From Burkholderiales bacterium (GTDB taxonomy: Bacteria > Pseudomonadota > Gammaproteobacteria > Burkholderiales > Ga0077523): DNA of 15,056 nucleotides. The DNA is taken from contig JALORJ010000020.1 in the NCBI GenBank assembly GCA_025459035.1, positions 1 to 15,056 of the forward strand. The letters are read 5' to 3'. The translations under genes were made by a program, and so were the position numbers. The notes beneath the pieces were generated by a model, which was not told the origin of the DNA, made no database searches, and saw only the letters and a program-made list of their open reading frames with translations. Positions 1-6,918 of this stretch are shown here, piece by piece. Position 1 is the first letter of the stretch, and each line of letters begins with the position of its first letter.

Positions 1-118
1 GGAAGATCCACAACTGGTACGCGAGCACCAGCGTGACGGCCGCGAGGCCCAGACGCCACGTCCAGCCCCACAGCCCGCGGCGGCGCGGCGCGCGCGCCGC
101 CGACATCGCCGGGCTCAT
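1..118 (-). CDS. mtgA: Monofunctional peptidoglycan glycosyltransferase MtgA, N-terminal part (runs off the window)
   Basis: Only the first 39 codons are visible. They begin at ATG (118-116) and encode a basic cytoplasmic start (residues 1-15, rich in Ala/Arg) followed by one hydrophobic anchor ending LVLAYQLWIF. This is the usual N-terminus of MtgA, the membrane-anchored family GT51 transglycosylase that polymerises lipid II into glycan strands on the periplasmic face of the inner membrane. The glycosyltransferase domain lies outside the window. The start codon overlaps the aroE stop as ATGA (118-115), indicating co-transcription and probable translational coupling. An aroE-mtgA pair is common in betaproteobacteria, which supports the call. 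With so little sequence, another single-pass membrane protein cannot be formally excluded. Confidence 0.72.
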   Translation of the reverse strand, partial: MSPAMSAARAPRRRGLWGWTWRLGLAAVTLVLAYQLWIF

Positions 119-960
119 CGGCGCCCGGTGCGCATCTGCGCAAGCACCGCCGCGGTGTCGGGCCGCACGCCGCGCCAGAGGTGGAACGCCTCGGCCGCCT
201 GCTCGACCAGCATGCCCAGCCCGTCGACCACCTGCGCAGCACCCGCCGCGCGGGCGAGCGTCATGAACGCCGTGTCGTCATGGCCGTAGACCATCGCGTA
301 GGCGACGGCGCCGCGCGCGAACACGCCGGCGTCGATCGCGGGGCCCCCGCCGTCGAGGCCGGCGGACGTCGCGTCGATCACCACGTCGAATGCCGGCTGC
401 GCGCGCAGCGCGTCGAAGCCGCAGCCGTGCACCGGCCCGTGCGGTGCGAAACGCACCGCGAGCGCCTGCGCGCGCTCGACGGTGCGGTTGGCGATCACCA
501 GCGCTGCCGGCGCGGTGTCGAGCAACGGCAGCACGACCCCCTGCGTCGCCCCGCCGGCGCCCAGAACGAGCACCCGCCGCCCGCCGAGCACGACCCCCAT
601 GTTGGCGACGAGGTCGCGCACGAGCCCGGCGCCGTCGGTGTTGTCGCCGTGCACCTGCCCGTCGGGCGTGAACACCAGCGTGTTGACCGCACCGGCCGCC
701 TCGGCGCGTGCGCTGCGCGCGTCGGCGTAGTCGTGCGCCTCGCGCTTGAACGGCACCGTCACGTTGAGTCCGCGGCCGCCGGCGGCACGGAACGCGTCGA
801 CCGTGGCGACGAAGCCGTCGAGCGGCGCGAGGATGCGGTCGTACGTGAGCCGCTGGCCGGTCGCACGGGCGAACGCGGCATGGATATCGGGGCTGCGGCT
901 GTGGGCGATCGGATGTCCGACCACGCCATAGCGGTCCGCGGTCGCGGGCTCGACGGTCAT
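115..960 (-). CDS. aroE: Shikimate dehydrogenase (NADP+) AroE
   Basis: 281 aa, normal AroE length. It reduces 3-dehydroshikimate to shikimate with NADPH in the cytoplasmic shikimate pathway. The N-terminal substrate domain has YGVVGHPIAHSRSP (residues 11-24, with the shikimate-binding serines) and NVTVPFK (66-72, catalytic Lys72). GDNTDG (105-110) supplies the catalytic Asp109. The Rossmann part has the dinucleotide loop VLGAGGATQG (132-141), and NRT (158-160) is the usual NADP-specific motif. The C-terminus has DGLGMLVEQAAEAF. ATG at 960 was chosen because YGVVG then sits at the normal distance from the start and the ATG forms a 4-nt ATGA overlap with the stop of the upstream TonB-like gene. 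An upstream in-frame GTG (996) would only add 12 residues inside that gene. The stop overlaps the mtgA start. Confidence 0.97.
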   Translation of the reverse strand: MTVEPATADRYGVVGHPIAHSRSPDIHAAFARATGQRLTYDRILAPLDGFVATVDAFRAAGGRGLNVTVPFKREAHDYADARSARAEAAGAVNTLVFTPDGQVHGDNTDGAGLVRDLVANMGVVLGGRRVLVLGAGGATQGVVLPLLDTAPAALVIANRTVERAQALAVRFAPHGPVHGCGFDALRAQPAFDVVIDATSAGLDGGGPAIDAGVFARGAVAYAMVYGHDDTAFMTLARAAGAAQVVDGLGMLVEQAAEAFHLWRGVRPDTAAVLAQMRTGRR

Positions 961-1904
961 TCGCTCACCAGTTCCTGCGCCCGCGTGAACGTCCACGTGC
1001 GCGTGATCGACAGGATGTCGTAGTCGCGCCGGATCGCGGGCGGGAAGGCCGCGAACGGCGACGCGAGCTCGAGGATGCGTTTCGCCGCCGCGTCCAGCAC
1101 CGGATGGCCGGACGAGCGATCGATCTCGATCTTCTCGAGCGTGCCGTCGGCGCGGATCGACACCGTGACCAGCAGCGTGCCGTAGATGCCGCGGGTGCGC
1201 GCCTCGTTCGGGAAGTTGCGCGTGCCGATGCGCTCGACGCGCGTGCGCCAGTCGTCGACGTACCGGGCGTAGACGACGCCTTCGGCGCGCGCGCCGATGA
1301 ACTTGCGCTTGGGCAGCTTCTGGTACGCATCCCAGCGTCGCGCGATCTCGGCTTCGAGCCGCGCGATCTCGAGTCGCTGGCGCTCGGCGTCGGGCGTGTC
1401 GCGGCCATCGGTGCGCTCCGGCTGCGGTCGCACCGCGCGCGGCTGCGTCGGCACCGGCGGCGCCGCGGCGAGCTGCGCGATCAGCCGCCGCGACTCCTCC
1501 TCGAGCTGCGCGATGCGGCGCGCCGACAGCGACACGTCGTTGACCTGGCTGTCGGTCAGCGCCGGGAGACTGGTCTTCGCGCGGCGATCGGCGGTCGTGT
1601 TGCCGCCCCCGTCGAGGTCGGCCTGCGCGAGCACTTCGGCGCGGCGCGGTTTCGACTTCGTCCGCGCGTTGACGAGCACGACCTCCAGCGGCGGTGTGGC
1701 GCGGTCCTCGGCCGTGCGCTCGGGCGGCACGAAGCGCACCGCGAGCAGCGCGAGGTGCGCGCCGAGCGACAGCACCAGCGCGTTGCGCAGCGCGTTGCGT
1801 CGCGGAGGCGAAGGCGCGGTCCAGCCGGCAAGCGGATCGACCCGAGGCGCTGGCGCCGCGACCGCGACGCCGCGCTTCGATCGACGGGACGCGGTACGCG
1901 CCAA
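957..1904 (-). CDS. TonB-family energy transducer (C-terminal TonB domain protein)
   Basis: About 315 aa from the proposed TTG start. The order is a basic, Ala/Pro-rich cytoplasmic start, one hydrophobic anchor (about residues 41-59, VLSLGAHLALLAVRFV), a periplasmic spacer with an Arg/Glu-rich probably helical stretch (ARRIAQLEEESRRLIAQLAA) and Pro-rich parts, then a C-terminal TonB domain (about 238-315) with GTLLVTVSIRADGTLEKIEI and the ending ITRTWTF. TonB proteins couple inner-membrane proton-motive force to outer-membrane transporters. No exbB/exbD is visible, so this may be an accessory paralogue of unknown partner. The start is uncertain. The RNB stop is at 1935-1933 and the only start-like codon between it and the anchor is TTG at 1904, without a clear Shine-Dalgarno. 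An ATG at 2006 would need a 74-nt overlap with the RNB gene. The stop overlaps aroE by 4 nt. Confidence 0.85.
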   Translation of the reverse strand: MARTASRRSKRGVAVAAPAPRVDPLAGWTAPSPPRRNALRNALVLSLGAHLALLAVRFVPPERTAEDRATPPLEVVLVNARTKSKPRRAEVLAQADLDGGGNTTADRRAKTSLPALTDSQVNDVSLSARRIAQLEEESRRLIAQLAAAPPVPTQPRAVRPQPERTDGRDTPDAERQRLEIARLEAEIARRWDAYQKLPKRKFIGARAEGVVYARYVDDWRTRVERIGTRNFPNEARTRGIYGTLLVTVSIRADGTLEKIEIDRSSGHPVLDAAAKRILELASPFAAFPPAIRRDYDILSITRTWTFTRAQELVSE

Positions 1905-1932
1905 TGCGGCAGCAGGCGGTGCGGCGCGCGGA

Positions 1933-3819
1933 TCAGGCCGCGATCGCCGGCGCCGGTGCGGCCGACGCCGGTGCGGTGCCGCGCGCGAGGTACCGGCACT
2001 GCGCATCGAGGTTGAACAGGTCGATGTCGGCGATCGCGACGCGCACGCGCGCCCCGGGCTCGACCTCCGGCGGCAGCGACGGCACGCGCAGCACCAGCGG
2101 CGCGCCGTCGATGCGGACCATGCTCTCGCGCAGCACCACCGCGCCGGCCTCGACGATGCCGTCCTGCTCGAGCCAGCGCAGGCACCACCAGCGCTCCATC
2201 GTGCGCTGGATCTCGTTGTAGGCGTCGTATGCCGCCTCGAAATCGCGCAGCACGATGCCGAGGCTCTCGGCGCGCGGCGGGTACGGTGCCGGTTCACCGC
2301 GCGCGAGCGCCACGATCTGACGCTGGTTCACCAGATCGACGTAGCGCCGCAACGGCGAACTCGACCACGCGTAGTGCTCGACGCCGAGGCCGTCGTGCGG
2401 CCCCGGTACCGTCGTCATGCGCACCTTGCCGCCGCTCTGCACGCGGTACAGCGCGATGCGGCCCGCGACCGCGAGGTCGCCGCCCCAGCGGCTGTTGACC
2501 AGCACCATCATCTCGGAGACGACGTGGTCGATCGGCGTGCCGCGCGCGCGCGGCACGATGCGCACGCGCCCGTCGGCATCGACGTGGAAGGCGTACTCGA
2601 GGCGCTCCGGCACCGGTTCGTTCTGCTTGCCGCGGGCCGCCTCGCAGCGCAGCGCGAAGGCCCGCAGCACCGCGAGCTCGGTCCCGAACGGGAAGTCGAA
2701 CTGCCCGGCCGCGACGGTGGTCTCGTTGAACAGCGGCTCGAGCGTGTCGTGGCGCAGGTTGGCCGCGATCGGCACCCGCTCGACGCGCGTCTCGAAGCCG
2801 ACCGGGTCGAAGGCCGCGTCGATCGTCACGTACAGCGACACGGCCGGGCGCGCGCTGCCGGCGTCGAGCGAATACGCCGCGATCGCCGCGTCGGGCAGCA
2901 TCGTCACCTTGCGCCCGGGCATGTAGACCGTCGACAGCCGACGCGACGCGATCGCGTCGATCGCGTCGCCGGGGGCGATGCCGAGCGCCGGCGCCGCGAT
3001 GTGGATGCCGATGCGCCAGCCGCCCGTCGCGAGCGCCTCGACCGACATCGCGTCGTCGATCTCGGTGGTCGCGGCATCGTCGATGCTGAAGGCCCGCACG
3101 TCGGCGACCGGCAGGTCGTCCGGCACCGCGACCGGCGGCACGTCGCCGAAGCCGGTGCCGTGGCGAAAGTGCGTGAACAGGAAGCGGCCGAGGTGCCAGT
3201 CGTGGCTCGACGCGACCGCCCCGGTGCGCTCGAACAGCCGCACGATCGGCAGACCCGTCGCCGCGGCGGCGGCGTCGATGGCCTTCTGCTCGAGCGATCC
3301 CTTCTCCGGGGCGTGCAGCAGCTCGTCGAGCCGCGGCGCCCAGCCGTCGGGCAGGTGCCCGGCGACCAGGGCATCGGTCCAGCGCTGCTGCTGTTCGGCC
3401 TGCAGGCGGCGCTTCTCGGCACCGGCAAGGGCGGCCTTGAGGATGTCCGGCGGCGCCGGCCGATAGCGACCCTTGCCCTTGCGGTGGAAGTACATCGGCG
3501 CCGCGTGCAGCTTCAGCAGCAGCCCTGCACGCTGGTCGGGCGTGGCCGTCGCACCGAAGTACTCGAGCGCGAGGCGCTCGTGATCGAACTCCTCCTGCGG
3601 CGCGGCCTCCCAGAGGAAGTCGACATCGATGGCGTCGGCCACGCGCTGCGCGGCGTCCATCAACGCCGACGGTCCCGGTGCGGCGAAGCGCAGCAGCACG
3701 ACCGCGGCCTTCACCTTCACGCGCTTGCCGTGCTGCGTCTCCACCTGCAACGAGGTGTTGTTGTCTTCGAGGACGGTGCCGGCCTTGTAGCCGCCGTCCT
3801 CTTCGTAGAACACGTTCAC
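1933..3819 (-). CDS. RNB-domain exoribonuclease (RNase II/R family)
   Basis: 628 aa. It is predicted to be a cytoplasmic 3'-to-5' hydrolytic exoribonuclease that degrades single-stranded RNA. An N-terminal region (1-45) begins MNVFYEEDGGYKAG, as in the betaproteobacterial RNB proteins. The middle region (about 55-235) is variable. The RNB domain runs from about 240 to 540. Its metal-binding core is AFSIDDAATTEIDDAMSVE (243-261), matching the Asp-rich RNase II signature. SSSPLRRYVDLVNQRQ (486-501) is the conserved C-terminal Arg motif. A short beta-rich, S1-like tail (about 555-600) precedes a low-complexity Ala/Pro end. It is shorter than E. coli RNase R and lacks that protein's long basic tail, so it is closer to an RNase II-like form. 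The start is GTG (3819-3817), overlapping the yqiA stop as GTGA. The TonB-like gene follows downstream. Confidence 0.94.
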   Translation of the reverse strand: MNVFYEEDGGYKAGTVLEDNNTSLQVETQHGKRVKVKAAVVLLRFAAPGPSALMDAAQRVADAIDVDFLWEAAPQEEFDHERLALEYFGATATPDQRAGLLLKLHAAPMYFHRKGKGRYRPAPPDILKAALAGAEKRRLQAEQQQRWTDALVAGHLPDGWAPRLDELLHAPEKGSLEQKAIDAAAAATGLPIVRLFERTGAVASSHDWHLGRFLFTHFRHGTGFGDVPPVAVPDDLPVADVRAFSIDDAATTEIDDAMSVEALATGGWRIGIHIAAPALGIAPGDAIDAIASRRLSTVYMPGRKVTMLPDAAIAAYSLDAGSARPAVSLYVTIDAAFDPVGFETRVERVPIAANLRHDTLEPLFNETTVAAGQFDFPFGTELAVLRAFALRCEAARGKQNEPVPERLEYAFHVDADGRVRIVPRARGTPIDHVVSEMMVLVNSRWGGDLAVAGRIALYRVQSGGKVRMTTVPGPHDGLGVEHYAWSSSPLRRYVDLVNQRQIVALARGEPAPYPPRAESLGIVLRDFEAAYDAYNEIQRTMERWWCLRWLEQDGIVEAGAVVLRESMVRIDGAPLVLRVPSLPPEVEPGARVRVAIADIDLFNLDAQCRYLARGTAPASAAPAPAIAA

Positions 3820-4472
3820 GCGCGGGGCACCGGTGCGTCCGCGGCGGGTACACGCGGGGCCGGCGACACAGAAGAAGGGGAGGCGACGAACTTACCCGAC
3901 ACCTTCGCGCCGTCGATGAACGCGAACACCGGCGCGAGATGCTGCTCGAAGCTCTCGAAACCGTGATCCGAGCCCTCGATCACGACCTGCTGCGCGCCGG
4001 CGTAGTGCCGCACCGCGATCTCCCACGGCAGCAGCGCGTCGCCGGTGGTCACCATCAGCAGATAGCGCTGCGGCTGCGTGATGCGCGGCGTGGCCAGCGC
4101 CGCCATCGCGTCGAGGTGCCGCGGCTCGAGCACCCATGCCTCGCCGGTGTACAGATTGGTCTGCGGCCCGAGCCATGCGCGCAACCCGTCGTGCGGCGTG
4201 ATCGCCGGATTGATCAGCACGGCGCGGCAGCCGCGCTGCTGCGCGTACCACGTCGCGTAGAAGCCGCCCAGCGAGCTGCCGACCAGCACCAACTGCGTCG
4301 CGTCGACCGGATCGCACAGGGCCGCGATCTGCGCCGCCGCCTCGGTCGGGTGCGACGACAGCGCCGGGCACGCGAACGCGGGCCCGCGGCCGCGCGCGGC
4401 CAGCGCGCGTTCGAGCTGCCGCGCCTTCACCGACGCGGGGGAGCTGTTGAAGCCGTGGAGGTAGACGACCAT
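3816..4472 (-). CDS. yqiA: YqiA/YcfP-family alpha/beta hydrolase (esterase)
   Basis: 218 aa, single-domain alpha/beta hydrolase. It closely follows the E. coli YqiA pattern: YLHGFNSSPASVKA (4-17, oxyanion region), nucleophile elbow LVGSSLGGFYATW (63-75, Ser67), NPAITPHDGL (88-97), YTGEAWVLEPRH (108-119), acid residue in TTGDALLPW (Asp145) and GSDHGFESF (His170). YqiA is an esterase on short acyl and palmitoyl-CoA-type model substrates; the physiological substrate is not established. A low-complexity Ser/Pro/Ala tail (about 193-218) extends beyond the family core. ATG at 4472 is used because E. coli YqiA starts just before the same LYLHGF strand. A TTG at 4496 would add only eight unsupported residues. 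It is the first gene of the minus-strand run, and its stop overlaps the RNB GTG start. No strong Shine-Dalgarno precedes it. Confidence 0.88.
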   Translation of the reverse strand: MVVYLHGFNSSPASVKARQLERALAARGRGPAFACPALSSHPTEAAAQIAALCDPVDATQLVLVGSSLGGFYATWYAQQRGCRAVLINPAITPHDGLRAWLGPQTNLYTGEAWVLEPRHLDAMAALATPRITQPQRYLLMVTTGDALLPWEIAVRHYAGAQQVVIEGSDHGFESFEQHLAPVFAFIDGAKVSGKFVASPSSVSPAPRVPAADAPVPRA

Positions 4473-4576
4473 CCGGACGCACCCGAGGCGAGACAACGGT
4501 GATTGTGCGGGCAGTGCGAACCAACGCGGGCCGGTCGGGTCCGTGCGGCATCCCCGACCTGCCGCCCGCCCTGCCC
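4473..4576. promoter_or_regulatory. Divergent intergenic region with leader hairpin
   Basis: These 104 bases separate yqiA (minus) from the acetamidase-family gene (plus), so they should hold both promoters. I could not recognise convincing -35/-10 boxes on either strand. A perfect inverted repeat, GGTCGGG (4533-4539) and CCCGACC (4553-4559) with a 13-nt loop, lies 17 nt before the acetamidase ATG. It could form a leader hairpin or be an operator, though in DNA this GC-rich a 7-bp repeat may be chance. No clear ribosome binding site precedes the ATG at 4577. Confidence 0.4.
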
Positions 4577-5896
4577 ATGACCGATCGTCGCGAGTTCCTC
4601 GCCCGCCTGGCCGCCGTCGCCGGCGTGCCGTTCATCTCCGACGCGCATGCCGAAGTCGACGCGCGCACCGAGCTCGCGCAGCTCGCGCAGGGCCGGATCG
4701 GCCAGTGGCAGGGCGGGGTGTACCTGTTGCCGGCGACTTCCGAGACGGTGCAGTGGGGCTGGTTCGACAACGCCGAGACACCGCGCGCCCGCGTGCCGTC
4801 CGGGGCCACCATCGTGATGGAAACGATGATGGCGTCGATGAACCAGATCCTGCCCGGCACGAGCGTCGAGCAGATCACGCAGCTGCGCGTCGATCACCCG
4901 GGGCGCGGTCCGCACTCGATCACCGGACCGGTCTACGTCGAGGGGGCCGCGCCCGGCGACACGCTCGCGGTGCGCATCGACCGCATCGTGCCGCGCAGCT
5001 ACGGCGCGAACTGGAACCTGCCGGGCCATCTGAAGCTGGGCGAGTTTCCCGACGTGTTCGGCGATCCGCAGGTGAAGTGGTTCTTCTTCGACAGCCGGCG
5101 CGGCACCACCGAGTTCGCACCCGGCATCCACGTGCCGGTGCGCCCCTTCCCCGGCATCGTGGGCGTCGCCCGCGCCGAGTCCGGCCGCGTGAGCACCGTG
5201 CCGCCGGGGCCGTTCGGCGGCAACCTCGACATCCGCGAACTGGTCGAGGGCACGACGCTCCACCTGCCGGTGTTCGTCGACGGCGCGCTGCTGTGGTCGG
5301 GCGACTCGCACGCGGCGCAGGGCAACGGCGAGATCAACCTGACCGCGATCGAGACCGCCTTCAACGAGCTCAAGCTCGGCGTCACCGTGCTGAAGGGCCG
5401 CAAGCCGCTGGCGTGGCCGCGGGTCGAGACCCCGACCCACTGGCTCGCGACCGGCTACGACCGCGACCTCGGCCGCGCGCTCGCGATCGCGCGCGACGAG
5501 GCCGAGAAGCTCGCGGTCGAAGTGTTCGGCCTGAAGCCGGCCGACGCGCGGGGGTTCGTCGCGCGCTCCGCCGACTTCCGCGTCGCCGAGGTCGTGAACC
5601 AGGTCAAGGGCATCTACGCGCTGCTGCCGAAGGACCGCAAGGCCCGACCCGCGCCGCGCCCGGTGACCGAGACCGCCACGCGCTTCGTGACGGCCGCGGC
5701 CGACCCCGATCCGATGCAGGCGATGAACCGCGCCGCGCTGGCGCTGATCGACCGCGTGGCCGAGGCGAAGCGCCTGACGCGGCTCGACGCCTATGCGCTC
5801 GCGAGCCTCGCGATGGACACGCGCGTCGGCGCCACCGTCGACGGGACGACCACCGTGCACTGCGTCCTCGACAAGGGGCTCTGGACGCGCCCCTGA
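4577..5896 (+). CDS. Acetamidase/formamidase-family protein, probably Tat-exported
   Basis: 439 aa. It belongs to the FmdA/AmdA family, which hydrolyses short amides such as formamide or acetamide to ammonia and the acid. Visible family marks are VQWGWFDN (58-65), HSITGPVYVEGA (113-124), GPFGGNLDI (211-219), SGDSHAAQGNGE (241-252, with likely metal/active-site Asp and His) and MDTRVGATVDG (413-423). ATG at 4577 gives an N-terminus MTDRREFLARLAAVAG ending DAHA, which looks like a twin-arginine signal (Arg-Arg-x-Phe-Leu then a weakly hydrophobic stretch). Cleavage is likely near residue 25. Export is unusual for a family usually treated as cytoplasmic. An in-frame ATG at 4499 would bury the Tat motif behind 26 Gly/Pro-rich residues, so it was rejected. 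The gene stands alone between divergent and downstream units. The true substrate is unknown. Confidence 0.88.
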   Translation: MTDRREFLARLAAVAGVPFISDAHAEVDARTELAQLAQGRIGQWQGGVYLLPATSETVQWGWFDNAETPRARVPSGATIVMETMMASMNQILPGTSVEQITQLRVDHPGRGPHSITGPVYVEGAAPGDTLAVRIDRIVPRSYGANWNLPGHLKLGEFPDVFGDPQVKWFFFDSRRGTTEFAPGIHVPVRPFPGIVGVARAESGRVSTVPPGPFGGNLDIRELVEGTTLHLPVFVDGALLWSGDSHAAQGNGEINLTAIETAFNELKLGVTVLKGRKPLAWPRVETPTHWLATGYDRDLGRALAIARDEAEKLAVEVFGLKPADARGFVARSADFRVAEVVNQVKGIYALLPKDRKARPAPRPVTETATRFVTAAADPDPMQAMNRAALALIDRVAEAKRLTRLDAYALASLAMDTRVGATVDGTTTVHCVLDKGLWTRP

Positions 5897-5940
5897 GCCG
5901 CTCGCGTCGGTGACAGCGCATGCCTCGAGCCCGGAGGAAG

Positions 5941-5956
5941 TTCACGGCACCGTGAA
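5941..5956. promoter_or_regulatory. Perfect 7-2-7 dyad, candidate operator
   Basis: TTCACGG-CA-CCGTGAA is a perfect inverted repeat in the 156-nt gap between the acetamidase-family stop (5896) and the PEP-CTERM gene start (6053). Half-site length and spacing fit binding by a dimeric regulator. As RNA the loop would be only 2 nt and no T-run follows, so a terminator is unlikely. It lies about 97 nt before the PEP-CTERM ATG, a plausible operator or activator position. I found no second exact copy in the window. The binding protein is unknown. Confidence 0.35.
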
Positions 5957-6052
5957 GATTGCGCGAGGACTGGGTGAGCGCGGCTGCGGAGCATCGGGGG
6001 CGGTCGACGGCATCCGCCGCGACCTGTCTCGCATCTTCCAGGAGTCCTCGCC

Positions 6053-6850
6053 ATGTCCCCACGCCTTCGCATGACGGTGGCCGCCGTCGTCGCCACCTTC
6101 GCCGCGACCGCAGCCCACGCCGCCGGTCGCACCGTCACCATCACCGTCGAGAACCTCGCGCCCGCATCCGGCGTCGCGTTCGCGCCGCTGCACTTCGGGT
6201 TCCACAGCGGCGCCTTCGACGCCTTCAACCTGGGTGGCGTCGCCACTGCCCCGATCATCTCGGTCGCCGAAGGCGGTTCGGGATCCGCGTGGCAGCCCGC
6301 GTTCGCGATGGCGGACCCCGGCTCGGTGCGCGGCACCATCGGCGGCCTGCTTCTGGCAGGCGCCAGCGCCAGCTTCACCGTCGACGTCGACCCGATGGTC
6401 AACCCGTACTTCACGTTCGCGTCGATGGTGGTCCCGAGCAACGACTTCTTCATCGGCAACGACAACCCGATGGAGTACCGGATCTTCGACGCGAACGGCA
6501 ACCTCGCGGTCACGTCGATCGACCAGCGCGCATCCGAGATCTGGGACGCCGGGTCGGAAGTGTTCGACCCCGCCGCTGCCGCATTCGTCGGCACGAACGC
6601 CCTGCGTACACCGCAGAACTCGGTGGTCGCGTTCAACTTCGGCGAACTGGCCGCGTTCGACGGCCTGACGACGGGCGCCGGCTACACGTTCACGAGCGGC
6701 CTGGCCGCCGACACGTCGATCTACCGGATCTCGTTCGCGACCGCGCCGGTGCCGGAACCGGGGACGTGGGCATTGATGGTCGCCGGCCTTGCGGGTGTCG
6801 CCGGCATCGCGCGCACGCGCGCCACCGCGGGCGGCGCGCAGCGCGCCTGA
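6053..6850 (+). CDS. Spondin_N-like PEP-CTERM sorted surface/secreted protein
   Basis: 265 aa. The order is a Sec signal peptide (residues 1-24, cleavage near AAHA-AG), a spondin_N-like beta-rich domain (about 25-225) with TVTITVENLAPASG (27-40), FAPLHFGFHSGAFDAFNLG (43-61) and FFIGNDNPMEYRIFD (132-146), then a PEP-CTERM tail. The tail has APVPEPGTWALM (231-242), a hydrophobic helix to about 253, then Arg254 and Arg256. PEP-CTERM tails are recognised by exosortase (XrtA/EpsH type), which cleaves at the motif during transit to the cell surface, usually in bacteria making extracellular polysaccharide. Here no exosortase gene is in view. AGGAG (nine nt before ATG 6053) is a good ribosome binding site and fixes the start. 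The response regulator follows 68 nt downstream. The biological role of bacterial spondin_N proteins is not established. Confidence 0.88.
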   Translation: MSPRLRMTVAAVVATFAATAAHAAGRTVTITVENLAPASGVAFAPLHFGFHSGAFDAFNLGGVATAPIISVAEGGSGSAWQPAFAMADPGSVRGTIGGLLLAGASASFTVDVDPMVNPYFTFASMVVPSNDFFIGNDNPMEYRIFDANGNLAVTSIDQRASEIWDAGSEVFDPAAAAFVGTNALRTPQNSVVAFNFGELAAFDGLTTGAGYTFTSGLAADTSIYRISFATAPVPEPGTWALMVAGLAGVAGIARTRATAGGAQRA

Positions 6851-6881
6851 CCGCGAGCGCTCGTCTCGCGCTTCTGCCGAT

Positions 6882-6915
6882 CCCTCCGTCCGGCCACAAT
6901 CCGTCGGGCGGAGGG
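6882..6915 (+). promoter_or_regulatory. RNA hairpin covering the response-regulator Shine-Dalgarno
   Basis: CCCTCCGTCCG (6882-6892) pairs with CGGGCGGAGGG (6905-6915) through 11 consecutive pairs, one of them a U:G wobble, closing a 12-nt loop. The right arm contains GGAGGG (6910-6915), the ribosome binding site of the regulator starting at 6919, and the left arm is an anti-Shine-Dalgarno. As drawn, the closed hairpin would hide the site. No T-run follows, so it is not a standard terminator of the PEP-CTERM gene ending at 6850. Confidence 0.5.
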
Positions 6916-6918
6916 TCG

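Noticed and set aside
1297..3966. An 889-codon open frame on the plus strand opposite the RNB and TonB-like genes
   Set aside because: It is antisense to two well-recognised genes, is extremely rich in Arg/His/Ala/Val and shows no domain. Long antisense open frames are expected in DNA with this strong third-position GC bias.
4427..5860. A 477-codon minus-strand frame opposite the acetamidase-family gene
   Set aside because: Its translation is Arg/His/Gly-rich with no recognisable motif, whereas the opposing plus frame has clear FmdA/AmdA family motifs.
5945..5964. GGCAC...TTGC resembling a sigma-54 (-24/-12) promoter before the PEP-CTERM gene
   Set aside because: The GG and GC elements are separated by 13 nt instead of the required 10, so it does not fit the consensus.
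6851..6881. GCGAG/CTCGC stem after the PEP-CTERM gene as its terminator
   Set aside because: It is a 5-bp stem without a T-tract, easily found by chance. The nearby 11-pair stem is better explained as covering the ribosome binding site.
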